Shown here in pieces: positions 17,466 through 26,387 of a stretch of DNA of 64,000 nucleotides; the stretch's first letter is position 1; each line of letters opens with the position of its first letter. Both the position numbers and the translations under genes were made by a program. The stretch is from PALSA-894 sp963734185 (lineage in GTDB: Bacteria; Pseudomonadota; Alphaproteobacteria; Rhizobiales; Xanthobacteraceae). The notes beneath the pieces were generated by a model, which worked only from the letters and a program-made list of their open reading frames with translations, made no database searches and was not told the DNA's origin. The stretch covers positions 620,001 through 684,000 of the forward strand of contig CAVTGA010000001.1 in the NCBI GenBank assembly GCA_963734185.1, given 5' to 3'.

Positions 17466-18203
17466 TCAGCGTCCGTACCCGGTGCGCAGCCACTGGCTCC
17501 AGTCCGGCCGCCCCTTCGCGTCGGCGCGCGCGGCCGCCCCATCCCAGTCGTAGGTCACGAGACGGAACGTGACGTCGAAGCCGCCGCTGGTGCGGTCGAT
17601 CAGCGCGTAGCGCGCGTGCGGCGACTTCATCTCCATCGCGTGCGGCACCGGCGCGTCGTCGCGGAAGGCGGGCAGGCCGGCGCTGCCGGGATTGACGACC
17701 ATCATGCCGGGGAGTGTGACGGCGCGCGCCGTGTGGGTGTGGCCGCACAGGAGCAGGGCCGCCTCCGCGGCCGACAGGCGCTGCGCGATCTCGGACGGCG
17801 TGGCCGCACGCACTTGCCCATCCGCCTGCACGGTTTCCAGCAGATACATCAGGTCGTCCTGCGGCGAGCCATGGCAGAGCAGGATGTCGTCACCAACTCT
17901 TGCCGCCGATGGCAGCGCGCCGAGCCAGGCCTTGTTCCTGTCGGTCAGCTCCTCGAACGCGGCCTGGTCGGATCGCCCCATCTGCTCCGGCGCACGCTCG
18001 ACCAACCAGCGATCGTGATTGCCGCGGATGGTCTGCCAGCCGAGGTCCATCAGCAGGTCGCAGGTCTCGGCCGCCTCGAGCGGTCCCGACACGCAGTCGC
18101 CGAGATTGACCACCGCGTCGGGCGAGGTGCGCTTGAGGTCGGCCAGCACGGCCTTGAGGCCGCGGATATTCCCATGGATGTCGGCGACGACGGCGAGTCG
18201 CAT
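17466..18203 (-). CDS. Calcineurin-like metallophosphoesterase
   Basis: 245 residues of the YfcE/MJ0936-like family. The metal-binding motifs are in order: DIHGN at 8-12, GDCVSG, GNHD, a late HG and GHTHTAR. These are cytosolic phosphodiesterases acting on small molecules. The gene follows a polysaccharide deacetylase by only three bases on the same strand, so the two are probably cotranscribed. Substrate unknown. Confidence 0.85.
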   Translation of the reverse strand: MRLAVVADIHGNIRGLKAVLADLKRTSPDAVVNLGDCVSGPLEAAETCDLLMDLGWQTIRGNHDRWLVERAPEQMGRSDQAAFEELTDRNKAWLGALPSAARVGDDILLCHGSPQDDLMYLLETVQADGQVRAATPSEIAQRLSAAEAALLLCGHTHTARAVTLPGMMVVNPGSAGLPAFRDDAPVPHAMEMKSPHARYALIDRTSGGFDVTFRLVTYDWDGAAARADAKGRPDWSQWLRTGYGR

Positions 18204-18206
18204 CTT

Positions 18207-19106
18207 TCACTCCGCGTGCGCCTTGGCCCAACTCACCACCTCGGCATGCGTCGCGAACCACACGTCGCCGCGCGCCTTGGCGTGACGGATCAGCTCGTCG
18301 ATGATCCAGATACGCGAGCGGTAGCCGATGACATGCGGGTGGCAGGTGATCTGGCAGATGCCGCCGTCCTCGTAGGCGGCGTCGAACTCGCGGCGGAAGA
18401 TATCGAGCACCGCGTCGGTCGGCATCTGCGGGCGCAGCGACTGGAAGCGGTGCATCAGGAAATAGACCGCGTCGTCGCGCACCCATTCCACGGGCAGCTC
18501 GGTCACGCCGGTCGGCTCGCCGTCGAGCAGGAGCTCGTAGCAGTCCTCGTCCGCCATCAGCGAGGAGTCGTAGAGCAGGCCCATCTCCTTGGTGATGCGT
18601 AAAGTGTGCGGGCTGAAATCCCAGGAGGCGGTGCGCGCGCCGACCGGCCGCACCTTGGTGATCTTCTCCAAGGTGTCGGCCGCGCGCTGCATCAGGTCCT
18701 TTTCCGCCTCGTAGGGCAGCACGGAGTTGAGCTCGTGGATCCAGCTATGGATGCCGATCTCGTGCCCCTCGGCGACCACCCGGCGCTGCTCGTCGGGGTG
18801 GATCAGGGCGGCGACCGCCGGCACGTAGAACGTCGCCTTGACGCCGTGCTTGTCGAGCAGCTTGAGGATGCGCGGCACGCCGACCCGGTTGCCGTACTGG
18901 CCCCAGGCCAGGCGGCCGATCGACTTGCCGCCGTCGCGCAATTCGTTGGTCTCATGATCGGAATCGAATGAGATGGCGAAGGCGCAACGCGCGCCGTCCT
19001 TCCAGCGTTTGGGCCGGTAGCTGCGGCCGGCGCGCACCTGATCGACCAGCTTGCGCCAGTGCGCTTCCGGCCATTGCCACGGTTCGAGCGGCTTCTGTTC
19101 GTTCAT
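18207..19106 (-). CDS. Polysaccharide deacetylase family protein
   Basis: 299 residues with the NodB-type fold: the metal-binding start FDSDHE, the HSWIHELNS motif, and later RTASWDFSPHTL and CHPHVIG segments. No signal peptide is visible, and the pattern is like the puuE/allantoinase-type cytoplasmic branch, so the substrate might be a small cyclic amide rather than polysaccharide. It precedes the metallophosphoesterase gene by three bases and is divergent from htrA. Confidence 0.8.
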   Translation of the reverse strand: MNEQKPLEPWQWPEAHWRKLVDQVRAGRSYRPKRWKDGARCAFAISFDSDHETNELRDGGKSIGRLAWGQYGNRVGVPRILKLLDKHGVKATFYVPAVAALIHPDEQRRVVAEGHEIGIHSWIHELNSVLPYEAEKDLMQRAADTLEKITKVRPVGARTASWDFSPHTLRITKEMGLLYDSSLMADEDCYELLLDGEPTGVTELPVEWVRDDAVYFLMHRFQSLRPQMPTDAVLDIFRREFDAAYEDGGICQITCHPHVIGYRSRIWIIDELIRHAKARGDVWFATHAEVVSWAKAHAE

Positions 19107-19297
19107 GAGTATTTCCCCGATCGCCGCGCGGCCGCCCCCGGATCGCCGGGGGAAGCATAGTCGGTGCCGCGCAGGCTCGCCATTGCAAGACTAAGGCAAT
19201 GATCCATATAGGCAATTACCCGCAACGGAGGGACACATCCGCCCTTCTATTACGCTGGCGGACGCTCTATATCTCGGCGGTTCAGCGGGATTCTTGC

Positions 19298-20701
19298 ATG
19301 ATCCAACAGTTCCGGCTGCCTGCCGTGGTCGCCGTCGGCTTCATCGCACTCGTGTCGAGCGCCTCCGCGCAGGAGCGCCGCCTGCCGACCTCGCCCGGCG
19401 AGGTGCGGCTGTCGTTCGCGCCGGTGGTGCAGAAGGTCGCGCCCTCGGTCGTCAACGTCTATGCGGCGCGCGTGGTGGAGAACCGCAACCCATTCATGGA
19501 GGATCCGTTCTTCCGCCGTTTCTTCGGGCCCGGCTTCGGCGTGCCGCGCGAGCAGGTGCAACGCTCGCTCGGCTCCGGCGTGATCGTCGATGCGTCCGGA
19601 CTGATCGTGACCAACAACCACGTCATCGAGGGCGGCAGCGAGATCAAGATCTCGCTCTCCGACAAGCGCGAACTCGAAGCCGAGATCGTGCTGAAGGATG
19701 CCCGCACCGACCTGGCCGTGCTGCGCGTGAAGGACGTAAAGGAGCGCTTCGCCGCGATCGAGATCGGAAATTCCGACGACCTCATGGTCGGCGACGTGGT
19801 GCTCGCGGTCGGCAACCCGTTCGGCGTCGGACAGACCGTGACCCACGGCATCGTGTCGGCGCTCGCCCGCACCCAGGTCGGGATCACCGACTACCAGTTC
19901 TTCATCCAGACCGACGCGGCGATCAATCCGGGCAATTCGGGCGGCGCGCTGGTCGATCTGTCCGGCAAGCTGGTCGGCATCAACACCGCGATCTTTTCGC
20001 GCTCGGGCGGCTCGCAGGGCATCGGCTTCGCCATTCCGGTCAACATGGTGCGGGTGGTGGTCGCCTCGGCGCGGACCGGCAGCGCGAAGGTCAAGCGCCC
20101 GTGGCTCGGGGCCAAGCTGCAGGCGGTGACCCCGGAGATCGCGGAGGGCCTCGGCCTCAAGCGACCGGCCGGTGCGCTGGTCGCGAGCATCCAGCCCGGC
20201 AGCCCGGCGGCGCGCGCAGGACTGAAGACCGGTGACCTCATCGTCGTCGTCGACGGGCAGGCGATCGAGGACCAGAACGCCTTCGAGTATCGTTTCGCGA
20301 CCAAGCCGCTCGGCGGCAAGGCGCAGATCGGCGTCGTGCGCAACGGACGCGAGAGCGCGCTCACGATCGCGCTCGAGACAGCGCCGGAAACGCCGCGCGA
20401 CGAGATCGTGATCCGCTCGCGCTCGCCGTTCACCGGAGCCAAGGTCGCCAACGTCTCGCCAGCGCTGGCCGAGGAGCTGCGGCTCGACCCTTCGACCGAA
20501 GGCGTCGCCGTGCTGGAAGTGGCGGACGGATCGGTCGCGCAGAACCTCGGATTCAAGCCGGGCGACGTCATCGCCAATGTCAACGGCGAGAAGATCGGCC
20601 GCACGCGCGACCTGGAGCGCGTGACGCGGGAGCCGAGCCGGACCTGGCGGGTGACCATCACGCGTGCCGGGCAATCGGTTTCGGTGCAATTCGGGGGATA
20701 G
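19298..20701 (+). CDS. HtrA/DegP-type periplasmic serine protease
   Basis: 467 residues. Signal peptide to about residue 24, trypsin-like domain with the catalytic triad H108 (VTNNHVIEGG), D138 (DARTDLAVLRV) and S214 (NPGNSGGAL), then two PDZ domains in the C-terminal half. It degrades or refolds damaged envelope proteins. The ATG at 19298 begins the signal peptide; a longer frame from 19199 lacks one. rarA follows after 10 bases. DegP, DegQ and DegS-like paralogs cannot be told apart here. Confidence 0.9.
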   Translation: MIQQFRLPAVVAVGFIALVSSASAQERRLPTSPGEVRLSFAPVVQKVAPSVVNVYAARVVENRNPFMEDPFFRRFFGPGFGVPREQVQRSLGSGVIVDASGLIVTNNHVIEGGSEIKISLSDKRELEAEIVLKDARTDLAVLRVKDVKERFAAIEIGNSDDLMVGDVVLAVGNPFGVGQTVTHGIVSALARTQVGITDYQFFIQTDAAINPGNSGGALVDLSGKLVGINTAIFSRSGGSQGIGFAIPVNMVRVVVASARTGSAKVKRPWLGAKLQAVTPEIAEGLGLKRPAGALVASIQPGSPAARAGLKTGDLIVVVDGQAIEDQNAFEYRFATKPLGGKAQIGVVRNGRESALTIALETAPETPRDEIVIRSRSPFTGAKVANVSPALAEELRLDPSTEGVAVLEVADGSVAQNLGFKPGDVIANVNGEKIGRTRDLERVTREPSRTWRVTITRAGQSVSVQFGG

Positions 20702-20711
20702 GGCTAGCATC

Positions 20712-22049
20712 ATGGGCACGCGCCCCAAACGCGGCGGCCCGAGCCTTTTTTCCGCCGCGGGTCTCGACCAGGACGCGCCGCGGCCGCTCGCCGACAAGCT
20801 GCGTCCGACCAAGTTGTCCGAGGTCGTCGGCCAGGATCACCTGCTCGGGCCCGACGGTGCGCTCACGCGCATGCTCGAGACACGCTCGGTCGGCTCGCTG
20901 GTGTTCTGGGGACCGCCTGGCACGGGCAAGACCACGGTGGCGCGGCTGCTCGCCGATGCGACCGAGCTGCATTTCGAGCAATTGTCGGCGGTATTCTCCG
21001 GGGTTGCGGACCTCAAGAAGGCGTTCGACGCCGCGCGCGCGCGGCGCGAGACCGGAACGGGGACGCTGCTGTTCGTCGACGAGGTGCATCGCTTCAACCG
21101 CGCGCAGCAGGATTCCTTCCTGCCGGTAATGGAGGACGGCACCGTCGTCCTGGTCGGCGCCACCACCGAAAACCCATCGTTCGAGCTCAACGCTGCGCTG
21201 CTGTCGCGCGCTCGCGTCCTGGTGTTCAAGCCGCTCGATGCCGACGCGATCGAGCAATTGCTCAAGCGCGCCGAGGACATCGAGGCCAAGGCGCTGCCGC
21301 TCGACGCGGAGGCGCGGGCTTCGCTCGTGCGCATGTCCGACGGCGACGGGCGGGCGGCGCTGACGCTGGCGGAGGAGATCTGGCGCGCGGCGCGCAAGGA
21401 TGAAGTTTTCGACGCCGCCAAGCTGCAGGAGGTGGTGCAGCGCCGTGCCCCGATCTACGACAAATCGCAGGACGGTCACTACAATCTGATTTCCGCGCTG
21501 CACAAGTCGGTGCGCGGCTCCGACCCTGACGCTGCGCTCTACTATCTCGCGCGCATGCTCGATGCCGGCGAGGATCCGCTCTACCTTGCACGGCGTATTG
21601 TGCGTATGGCGGTCGAGGACATCGGGCTCGCCGACCCGCAGGCGCTGGTCGTGTGCAACGCCGCCAAGGACACCTATGACTTCCTCGGCAGCCCGGAGGG
21701 CGAGCTCGCGCTCGCACAGGCCGTGCTCTACGTGGCGACCGCGCCGAAATCGAATGCCGCCTATGTCGCTTATGGAAAGGCCATGCGGGTCGCCAAGGAA
21801 GCGGGCTCGCTGCTGCCGCCCAAGCACATCCTCAATGCGCCGACCAGGCTGATGCAGGCGGAGGGCTATGGCGCGGGCTACGATTACGACCACGACGCGC
21901 CCGAGGCCTTCTCCGGCCAGGATTACTTCCCCGAGGCGCTCGGCCGGCACACGTTCTACGATCCTCCGGATCGCGGTTTCGAACGCGAGATCAGGAAGCG
22001 GCTGGACTACTGGGCGAAGCTGAGGCGGGAGCGAGCCGGTGGCAAATAG
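20712..22049 (+). CDS. rarA: Replication-associated recombination ATPase RarA
   Basis: 445 residues of the MgsA/RarA/WRNIP1 family, an AAA+ ATPase acting at stalled replication forks. Walker A GPPGTGKTT, Walker B FVDEVHRF, sensor 1 GATTENPSFE and the C-terminal tetramer domain (DGHYNLISALHKSVRGSDPDAA-type residues) are clear. ATG 20712 is chosen by homology with MGTRPKRGGPSLFSA. It follows the protease gene closely and may be cotranscribed with it. Confidence 0.93.
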   Translation: MGTRPKRGGPSLFSAAGLDQDAPRPLADKLRPTKLSEVVGQDHLLGPDGALTRMLETRSVGSLVFWGPPGTGKTTVARLLADATELHFEQLSAVFSGVADLKKAFDAARARRETGTGTLLFVDEVHRFNRAQQDSFLPVMEDGTVVLVGATTENPSFELNAALLSRARVLVFKPLDADAIEQLLKRAEDIEAKALPLDAEARASLVRMSDGDGRAALTLAEEIWRAARKDEVFDAAKLQEVVQRRAPIYDKSQDGHYNLISALHKSVRGSDPDAALYYLARMLDAGEDPLYLARRIVRMAVEDIGLADPQALVVCNAAKDTYDFLGSPEGELALAQAVLYVATAPKSNAAYVAYGKAMRVAKEAGSLLPPKHILNAPTRLMQAEGYGAGYDYDHDAPEAFSGQDYFPEALGRHTFYDPPDRGFEREIRKRLDYWAKLRRERAGGK

Positions 22050-22081
22050 GTCCGGCTCCCACAAGCGCCGCCTGTCGCGCC

Positions 22082-22172
22082 GTCATCCTGAGGCGCGAGC
22101 GCGAAGCGCGAGCCTCGAAGAGCGACGGCCGGGGCCGCCATCCTTCGAGGGCGGCCTGCGGCCATCTCAGGA
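22082..22172. repeat. Intergenic palindromic repeat before the pseudouridine synthase gene
   Basis: Imperfect palindrome from GTCATCCTGAGG to ATCTCAGGAT with internal pairs around GAGCGCGAAGCGC and CTTCGAG. It is related in look to the element at 14913-15022. It lies between rarA and the start of the synthase gene, inside a frame that happens to remain open. Confidence 0.6.
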
Positions 22173-22194
22173 TCGCGGCCGAGCGACCGCGTCG

Positions 22195-23193
22195 ATGGCT
22201 TCCGCAAGCAACAACGTTCAAACCGTCACCGTCAGCGCGGACGAATCCGGCATGCGGCTCGATCGCTTCTTCGAGGCGCGCTTTCCCGGCCTGTCGTTCT
22301 CCCATATCCAGCGCATCATCCGCAAAGGCGAGGTGCGGGTGAACGGCAAGCGGGCACAGCCGAAGGACCGGCTGCAAGCGGGGCAGGCGGTGCGCATTCC
22401 GCCGCTGCGGCTCGATCAACCGAAGCCGCGCGCCGCGAGCGAGGACGACAAGACGCGCGCGTTCCTGAAATCGATCACCTTGCACGAGGACGCCGACGTG
22501 CTGGTGCTCGACAAGCCGTTCGGCCTCGCGGTGCAGGGCGGCTCCGGCACCACGCGCCACGTCGACGGCATGCTGGGCGCGCTGCAGACGCGCGATGGGC
22601 AGCGGCCGCGCCTGGTGCACCGGCTCGACAAGGACACAGCCGGGTGCCTCGTGGTCGCCAAGACGCGCTTTGCCGCCGCCGCGCTCGCCAAGAGCTTCCG
22701 CTCGCGCGCGGCGCGCAAGATCTACTGGGCGCTCACCGCCGGCGTGCCGAAACCGCGCCAGGGCCGCATCTCCACGTTCCTGGCCAAGGAGGAGCGCGAG
22801 GAGGAGAGCGTGATGCGCATCGCGCAGCACGGCGAGGAGGGTGCGAGCCACGCGGTGACCTACTACGCCGTGGTTGAGACGGCCGCGAGCACGCTCGCCT
22901 GGGTGTCGCTCAAGCCGGTGACCGGTCGCACGCATCAATTGCGCGCCCACATGGCGCATATCCGGCATCCGATCGTCGGCGACCCGAAGTACTTCAGCAT
23001 CGAGAACTGGGAGCTCCCGGGCGGCATGCAGAACCGGCTGCATCTGCTCGCCCGCCGCATCGCGGTGCCGCACCCGCGCGGGGGCACGCTCGACGTGACC
23101 GCGCCGCTTCCCGACCACATGCGGCAATCTTGGAGTTTGCTCGGCCTCGACGCCAGCCGCTACGATCCGATCGTCGAAGCGCCGGAGGAATGA
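22195..23193 (+). CDS. RluC/RluD-family 23S rRNA pseudouridine synthase
   Basis: 332 residues. An S4 RNA-binding domain (about 18-75, MRLDRFFEARFPGLSFSHIQ) is followed by the catalytic domain with HRLDKDTAGCLVVAK, which holds the catalytic Asp, and the later KPVTGRTHQLRAHM motif. It isomerises uridines in 23S rRNA. ATG 22195 is preferred because the longer frame from 22039 reads through a palindromic repeat. Its stop overlaps the next gene start, so the two are coupled. Confidence 0.88.
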   Translation: MASASNNVQTVTVSADESGMRLDRFFEARFPGLSFSHIQRIIRKGEVRVNGKRAQPKDRLQAGQAVRIPPLRLDQPKPRAASEDDKTRAFLKSITLHEDADVLVLDKPFGLAVQGGSGTTRHVDGMLGALQTRDGQRPRLVHRLDKDTAGCLVVAKTRFAAAALAKSFRSRAARKIYWALTAGVPKPRQGRISTFLAKEEREEESVMRIAQHGEEGASHAVTYYAVVETAASTLAWVSLKPVTGRTHQLRAHMAHIRHPIVGDPKYFSIENWELPGGMQNRLHLLARRIAVPHPRGGTLDVTAPLPDHMRQSWSLLGLDASRYDPIVEAPEE

Positions 23194-23924
23194 TGCGCCG
23201 CTTCAAAATCTGGCTGCGGCTGCGCCTCGAGGACGTCAAGTTCCGCCTGCGCGAGATGGTCCGGCGAAGCTTGCGCAAGCTCGTCGAGATCGCCATCACC
23301 GATCTCGACCTGATGGGGTCGATCCGCGACCTGCAGTCGTCGGCGGCGTTCGAGCGCGAGCATCTCGCCACGGCCGCCCATTTCAAGAGCCGGCCGCAGC
23401 TTTACCGCCATGTGCTGGCGCAGGTGGCGAGCGATGACGGGTTGTTCCTCGAATTCGGCGTCTACAAGGGCGACTCGATCAACCGCTTGGCCGAGCTCAA
23501 GCCCGGCGTGCGCTGGTACGGGTTCGACTCCTTCGTCGGGCTGCCGGAGGCCTGGACGCCGGGCGCGCGCGCCGGCGCCTTCAGCATCGAGGGGAAGCTG
23601 CCGCCGGTGCGCGACAACGTCACGCTCATCAAGGGATTCTTCGAGCAGACCCTGGCGCCGTTTGCCGCCGAGCACCCGGATGCGGGGGTCGTGTTCCTGC
23701 ATATCGACTGCGATCTCTACAGCGCGACCAAGTCGGTGTTCGAGCGTCTCGGCGATCGGCTGCGGCCGGGCTGCATCATCGTGTTCGACGAGTTCATCAA
23801 CTACGCGGGTTGGCAGGACGCCGAGTACAAGGCGTTCATGGAATTCGTCGCCGCGAAGGGCCGCACGTTCGAATATATCGGCTATGTTCGCACCGGCGGC
23901 CAGGTGGCGGTCAGGCTGAACTGA
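23193..23924 (+). CDS. TylF/macrocin-like O-methyltransferase
   Basis: 243 residues. The basic, helical first 70 residues are followed by a class I SAM-binding fold: FLEFGVYKGDSINRLAEL, WYGFDSFVGLPEAW, and VVFLHIDCDLYSATKSVFE with metal-binding acidic residues, then GCIIVFDEFINY. TylF-like enzymes methylate sugar hydroxyls; substrate unknown. GGAGG at 23184-23188 serves a start at 23190 or 23193, overlapping the preceding gene. Confidence 0.8.
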   Translation: MRRFKIWLRLRLEDVKFRLREMVRRSLRKLVEIAITDLDLMGSIRDLQSSAAFEREHLATAAHFKSRPQLYRHVLAQVASDDGLFLEFGVYKGDSINRLAELKPGVRWYGFDSFVGLPEAWTPGARAGAFSIEGKLPPVRDNVTLIKGFFEQTLAPFAAEHPDAGVVFLHIDCDLYSATKSVFERLGDRLRPGCIIVFDEFINYAGWQDAEYKAFMEFVAAKGRTFEYIGYVRTGGQVAVRLN

Positions 23925-24012
23925 CGCCATTCCTGCTCCGGCGCGAGTTCCGGTCCCGGGCGCCGGTTGCCGCTTGCGCGCCCCATCCCCATATCAGCCC
24001 CGGAGCGTTGCG

Positions 24013-24327
24013 ATGAGGCGAAGCGCGGAGATCCTTCTGCATGCCGTCCTGGCCGGCGTCATCCCGGTGGTGGTCGCGGCGCAGGTCGGTCAGATCGCGC
24101 CGGCGTCGCCGGTGATCCCACCGCCGCCTCCGGCGATCCACCTGCCGCTTCCGCCCTCGATCATTGCGCCGCCCTCAGGTCCCGGCGCGCCGCCCAAGGC
24201 CGCCATGCCGCCGGAACGGCGTTCGCACGGCGATCGCGTCGTGCCGTGCATCGAGCGCGGGCGCGCCTATAACGTGCCCGACAGCCAGATGAGCGCGTAT
24301 GTGAGCCGCTGCGCGGGCGGGGATTAG
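24013..24327 (+). CDS. Small exported proline-rich protein
   Basis: 104 residues. A hydrophobic N-terminal segment (MRRSAEILLHAVLAGVIPVV) that may be a signal peptide is followed by a Pro/Ala-rich linker with a PPPPPA run, then a short C-terminal part with two Cys (VVPCIERG and YVSRCAGG). No known family recognised. It overlaps the convergent korB gene by four bases. Confidence 0.6.
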   Translation: MRRSAEILLHAVLAGVIPVVVAAQVGQIAPASPVIPPPPPAIHLPLPPSIIAPPSGPGAPPKAAMPPERRSHGDRVVPCIERGRAYNVPDSQMSAYVSRCAGGD

Positions 24328-25379
24328 CGCAGGCTCGCGTTGAACTTCTCCAGCGTCGCCGAGCCCGGGCACAGCTCCTTCTCGTCCATGCCGTTGAGCG
24401 GCGCCTCGGCGGTCGCGAGCAGCGTGTGCAGGTCGTCCGGGTCGGAGTCGACGTAAAGCAGTCCGGTGACGATCTGCCCCTCGGCGGCATGATGCTGCAG
24501 AAAGCTCATCGCGGCGAGCTTGTTGTGGATGTTGTATTCGGCATTGAGCTTGCGCAGCGCGAGCTTGGAGCCGTCGTGCTGCTCGACGATCTCGACCGTT
24601 CCCGGCGCGTAGTCGACCGTGATCGGCGCGCGGCTGGTGATGAAGTCGAGCTTGTTGACCGCCTCGTTGTGCATGCGCACGTAGTCGAAGCTCTTGGTCG
24701 AGCCGAGGTGGTTGTTGAAGGCGACGCACGGGCTGATCACGTCGATGAAGGCCGCGCCCTGGTGCTCGATCGCCGCCTTGATGATCGGGACGAGCTGCGG
24801 CTTGTCGCCGGAGAACGAGCGCGCCACGAAGGTCGCGCCGAGCTGCAGCGCCATGGCGACGAGGTCGATCGAGGAGTCGTTGTTGACCGCGCCGCGCTTG
24901 GACTTCGAGCCGCGGTCGGCGGTGGCCGAGAACTGCCCCTTGGTCAGCCCGTATACGCCGTTGTTCTCGACGATATAGACCATGTTGACGCCGCGGCGGA
25001 TCGCGTGGGCGAACTGGCCGAGGCCGATCGAGGCCGAGTCGCCGTCGCCCGACACGCCCAGATAGATCAGCTCGCGGTTGGCGAGGTTGGCGCCGGTCAG
25101 CACCGACGGCATGCGGCCGTGCACCGAGTTGAAGCCGTGCGACTGGCCGAGGAAGTAGGTCGGCGTCTTCGACGAGCAGCCGATGCCCGAGAGCTTGGCG
25201 ACGCGATGCGGCTCGATGGCGAGCTCGAAGCAGGCTTCGATGATCGCGGCCGAGATCGAGTCGTGGCCGCAGCCGGCGCATAGGGTCGAGACCGAGCCCT
25301 CGTAGTCGCGGTGGGTATAGCCGAGCGCGTTCTTGGGCAGGGCGGGATGGTGGAATTTGGGCTTGGCGATGTAGGTCAT
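24324..25379 (-). CDS. korB: 2-oxoacid:ferredoxin oxidoreductase, beta subunit
   Basis: 351 residues. The beta subunit carries thiamine diphosphate and the catalytic iron-sulfur link. Visible are CAGCGHDS near the N-terminus and the thiamine-diphosphate motif GDGDSASIGLGQ with the later VENNGVYGLTKGQ. The enzyme converts a 2-oxoacid such as 2-oxoglutarate and CoA to the acyl-CoA with reduced ferredoxin; substrate not certain. It is last in a minus-strand operon, 17 bases after a methyltransferase gene. Confidence 0.9.
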   Translation of the reverse strand: MTYIAKPKFHHPALPKNALGYTHRDYEGSVSTLCAGCGHDSISAAIIEACFELAIEPHRVAKLSGIGCSSKTPTYFLGQSHGFNSVHGRMPSVLTGANLANRELIYLGVSGDGDSASIGLGQFAHAIRRGVNMVYIVENNGVYGLTKGQFSATADRGSKSKRGAVNNDSSIDLVAMALQLGATFVARSFSGDKPQLVPIIKAAIEHQGAAFIDVISPCVAFNNHLGSTKSFDYVRMHNEAVNKLDFITSRAPITVDYAPGTVEIVEQHDGSKLALRKLNAEYNIHNKLAAMSFLQHHAAEGQIVTGLLYVDSDPDDLHTLLATAEAPLNGMDEKELCPGSATLEKFNASLR

Positions 25380-25396
25380 GGTCTGCCGTTGGCTCC

Positions 25397-26377
25397 CTAG
25401 GAATGGACCGTCGATGCCTGCGGTGCCGGCGATGAAGGTTTATGCGCGAATAGCATGGTTCCACAAGCAAGCTCGAAGTTCGTCTCATCGGGCAATTGCC
25501 GCACCCAAGGGCGATCGAGCAAATCCTCGGCGCGCGCCATCAAGTCCCGCATCGGCATGGCGAGGAACTCGTCTCTGGTCTTTCCCGTCAGCCCGCGCGC
25601 CCAGCTCTGCACGATCCAGACCAACGCCCAGACCGGCAACGTCGATTTTGCGACCAGGTGATCGTCGATCTCGAGCTGGCGATCGAACAGCGCGCGCAGG
25701 CCCTGCGGGCTCATGTTGTAGTAGTGATGCGGATAGCCGTGCAGCGGCGCCAGGAACGGCGCGCAACAGATCAACTGTCCGCCCGGCTTGAGCACGCGCA
25801 TGATCTCCGAGGCGCAGGTGAACGGATCGCGGACATGCTCGAGAACCGAGAGCGAAAACACGCCGTCGAACGAGCCGTCCTTGAACGGCAGGGCTTCGCC
25901 GACGCCGATGACGTCGGTCGAGTCGTAGTCGACGACATCGTAGTTCACGACGTTGGGGTAGTAGACGTGGCGGCGGCCGCTGCCGCAATCGAGCAGCAGG
26001 CCGTCCTGGTATTTGCCGATCAGGCCGAGAGCGTAGGGATCGTAGCCGCTCGAGGCCACGGCCGCCGTGTCGACGATGGCCGCCGCCTCTCGCAGCCGAT
26101 CGGTGAGAAAATCGTATTTCAACCCGCGGCGGACGTGCGGCATCTCGAGCTTGAGCAGCGGTTCCAGGCGATCGATCTTGTGCCGCTGCGCGTCCGCGAA
26201 GGCGTTGGCGATTCTGACCTCTCGCCGCTCCTTCCGGCCGCATATGTCGAAGTGCTGCCGACCGCTCTTGAACTCTCCCTTGCGCACCGCCGCGGCGACG
26301 TCGGCGTTGGCCGCGAGGTAGCCCGCTTCGTCGAAATTCTCCGGCGTGGCGATGGCGCCGAGCGGAATGCCGGTCAC
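25397..26377 (-). CDS. SAM-dependent methyltransferase inside the kor operon
   Basis: 326 residues. The N-terminal part (about 1-110) has no clear family, with NFDEAGYLAANADVAAAVRKG resembling a short repeat seen in some surface-glycan proteins. A class I methyltransferase domain follows: LLLDCGSGRRHVYYPNVV, the SFDGVFSLSVLEHVRDP motif and VLKPGGQLICCAPF. Spacing is 10 bases from korA and 17 to korB, so it should be cotranscribed although its role in the oxidoreductase is not evident. Substrate unknown. Confidence 0.75.
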   Translation of the reverse strand: MTGIPLGAIATPENFDEAGYLAANADVAAAVRKGEFKSGRQHFDICGRKERREVRIANAFADAQRHKIDRLEPLLKLEMPHVRRGLKYDFLTDRLREAAAIVDTAAVASSGYDPYALGLIGKYQDGLLLDCGSGRRHVYYPNVVNYDVVDYDSTDVIGVGEALPFKDGSFDGVFSLSVLEHVRDPFTCASEIMRVLKPGGQLICCAPFLAPLHGYPHHYYNMSPQGLRALFDRQLEIDDHLVAKSTLPVWALVWIVQSWARGLTGKTRDEFLAMPMRDLMARAEDLLDRPWVRQLPDETNFELACGTMLFAHKPSSPAPQASTVHS

Positions 26378-26387
26378 AGCACGCTCC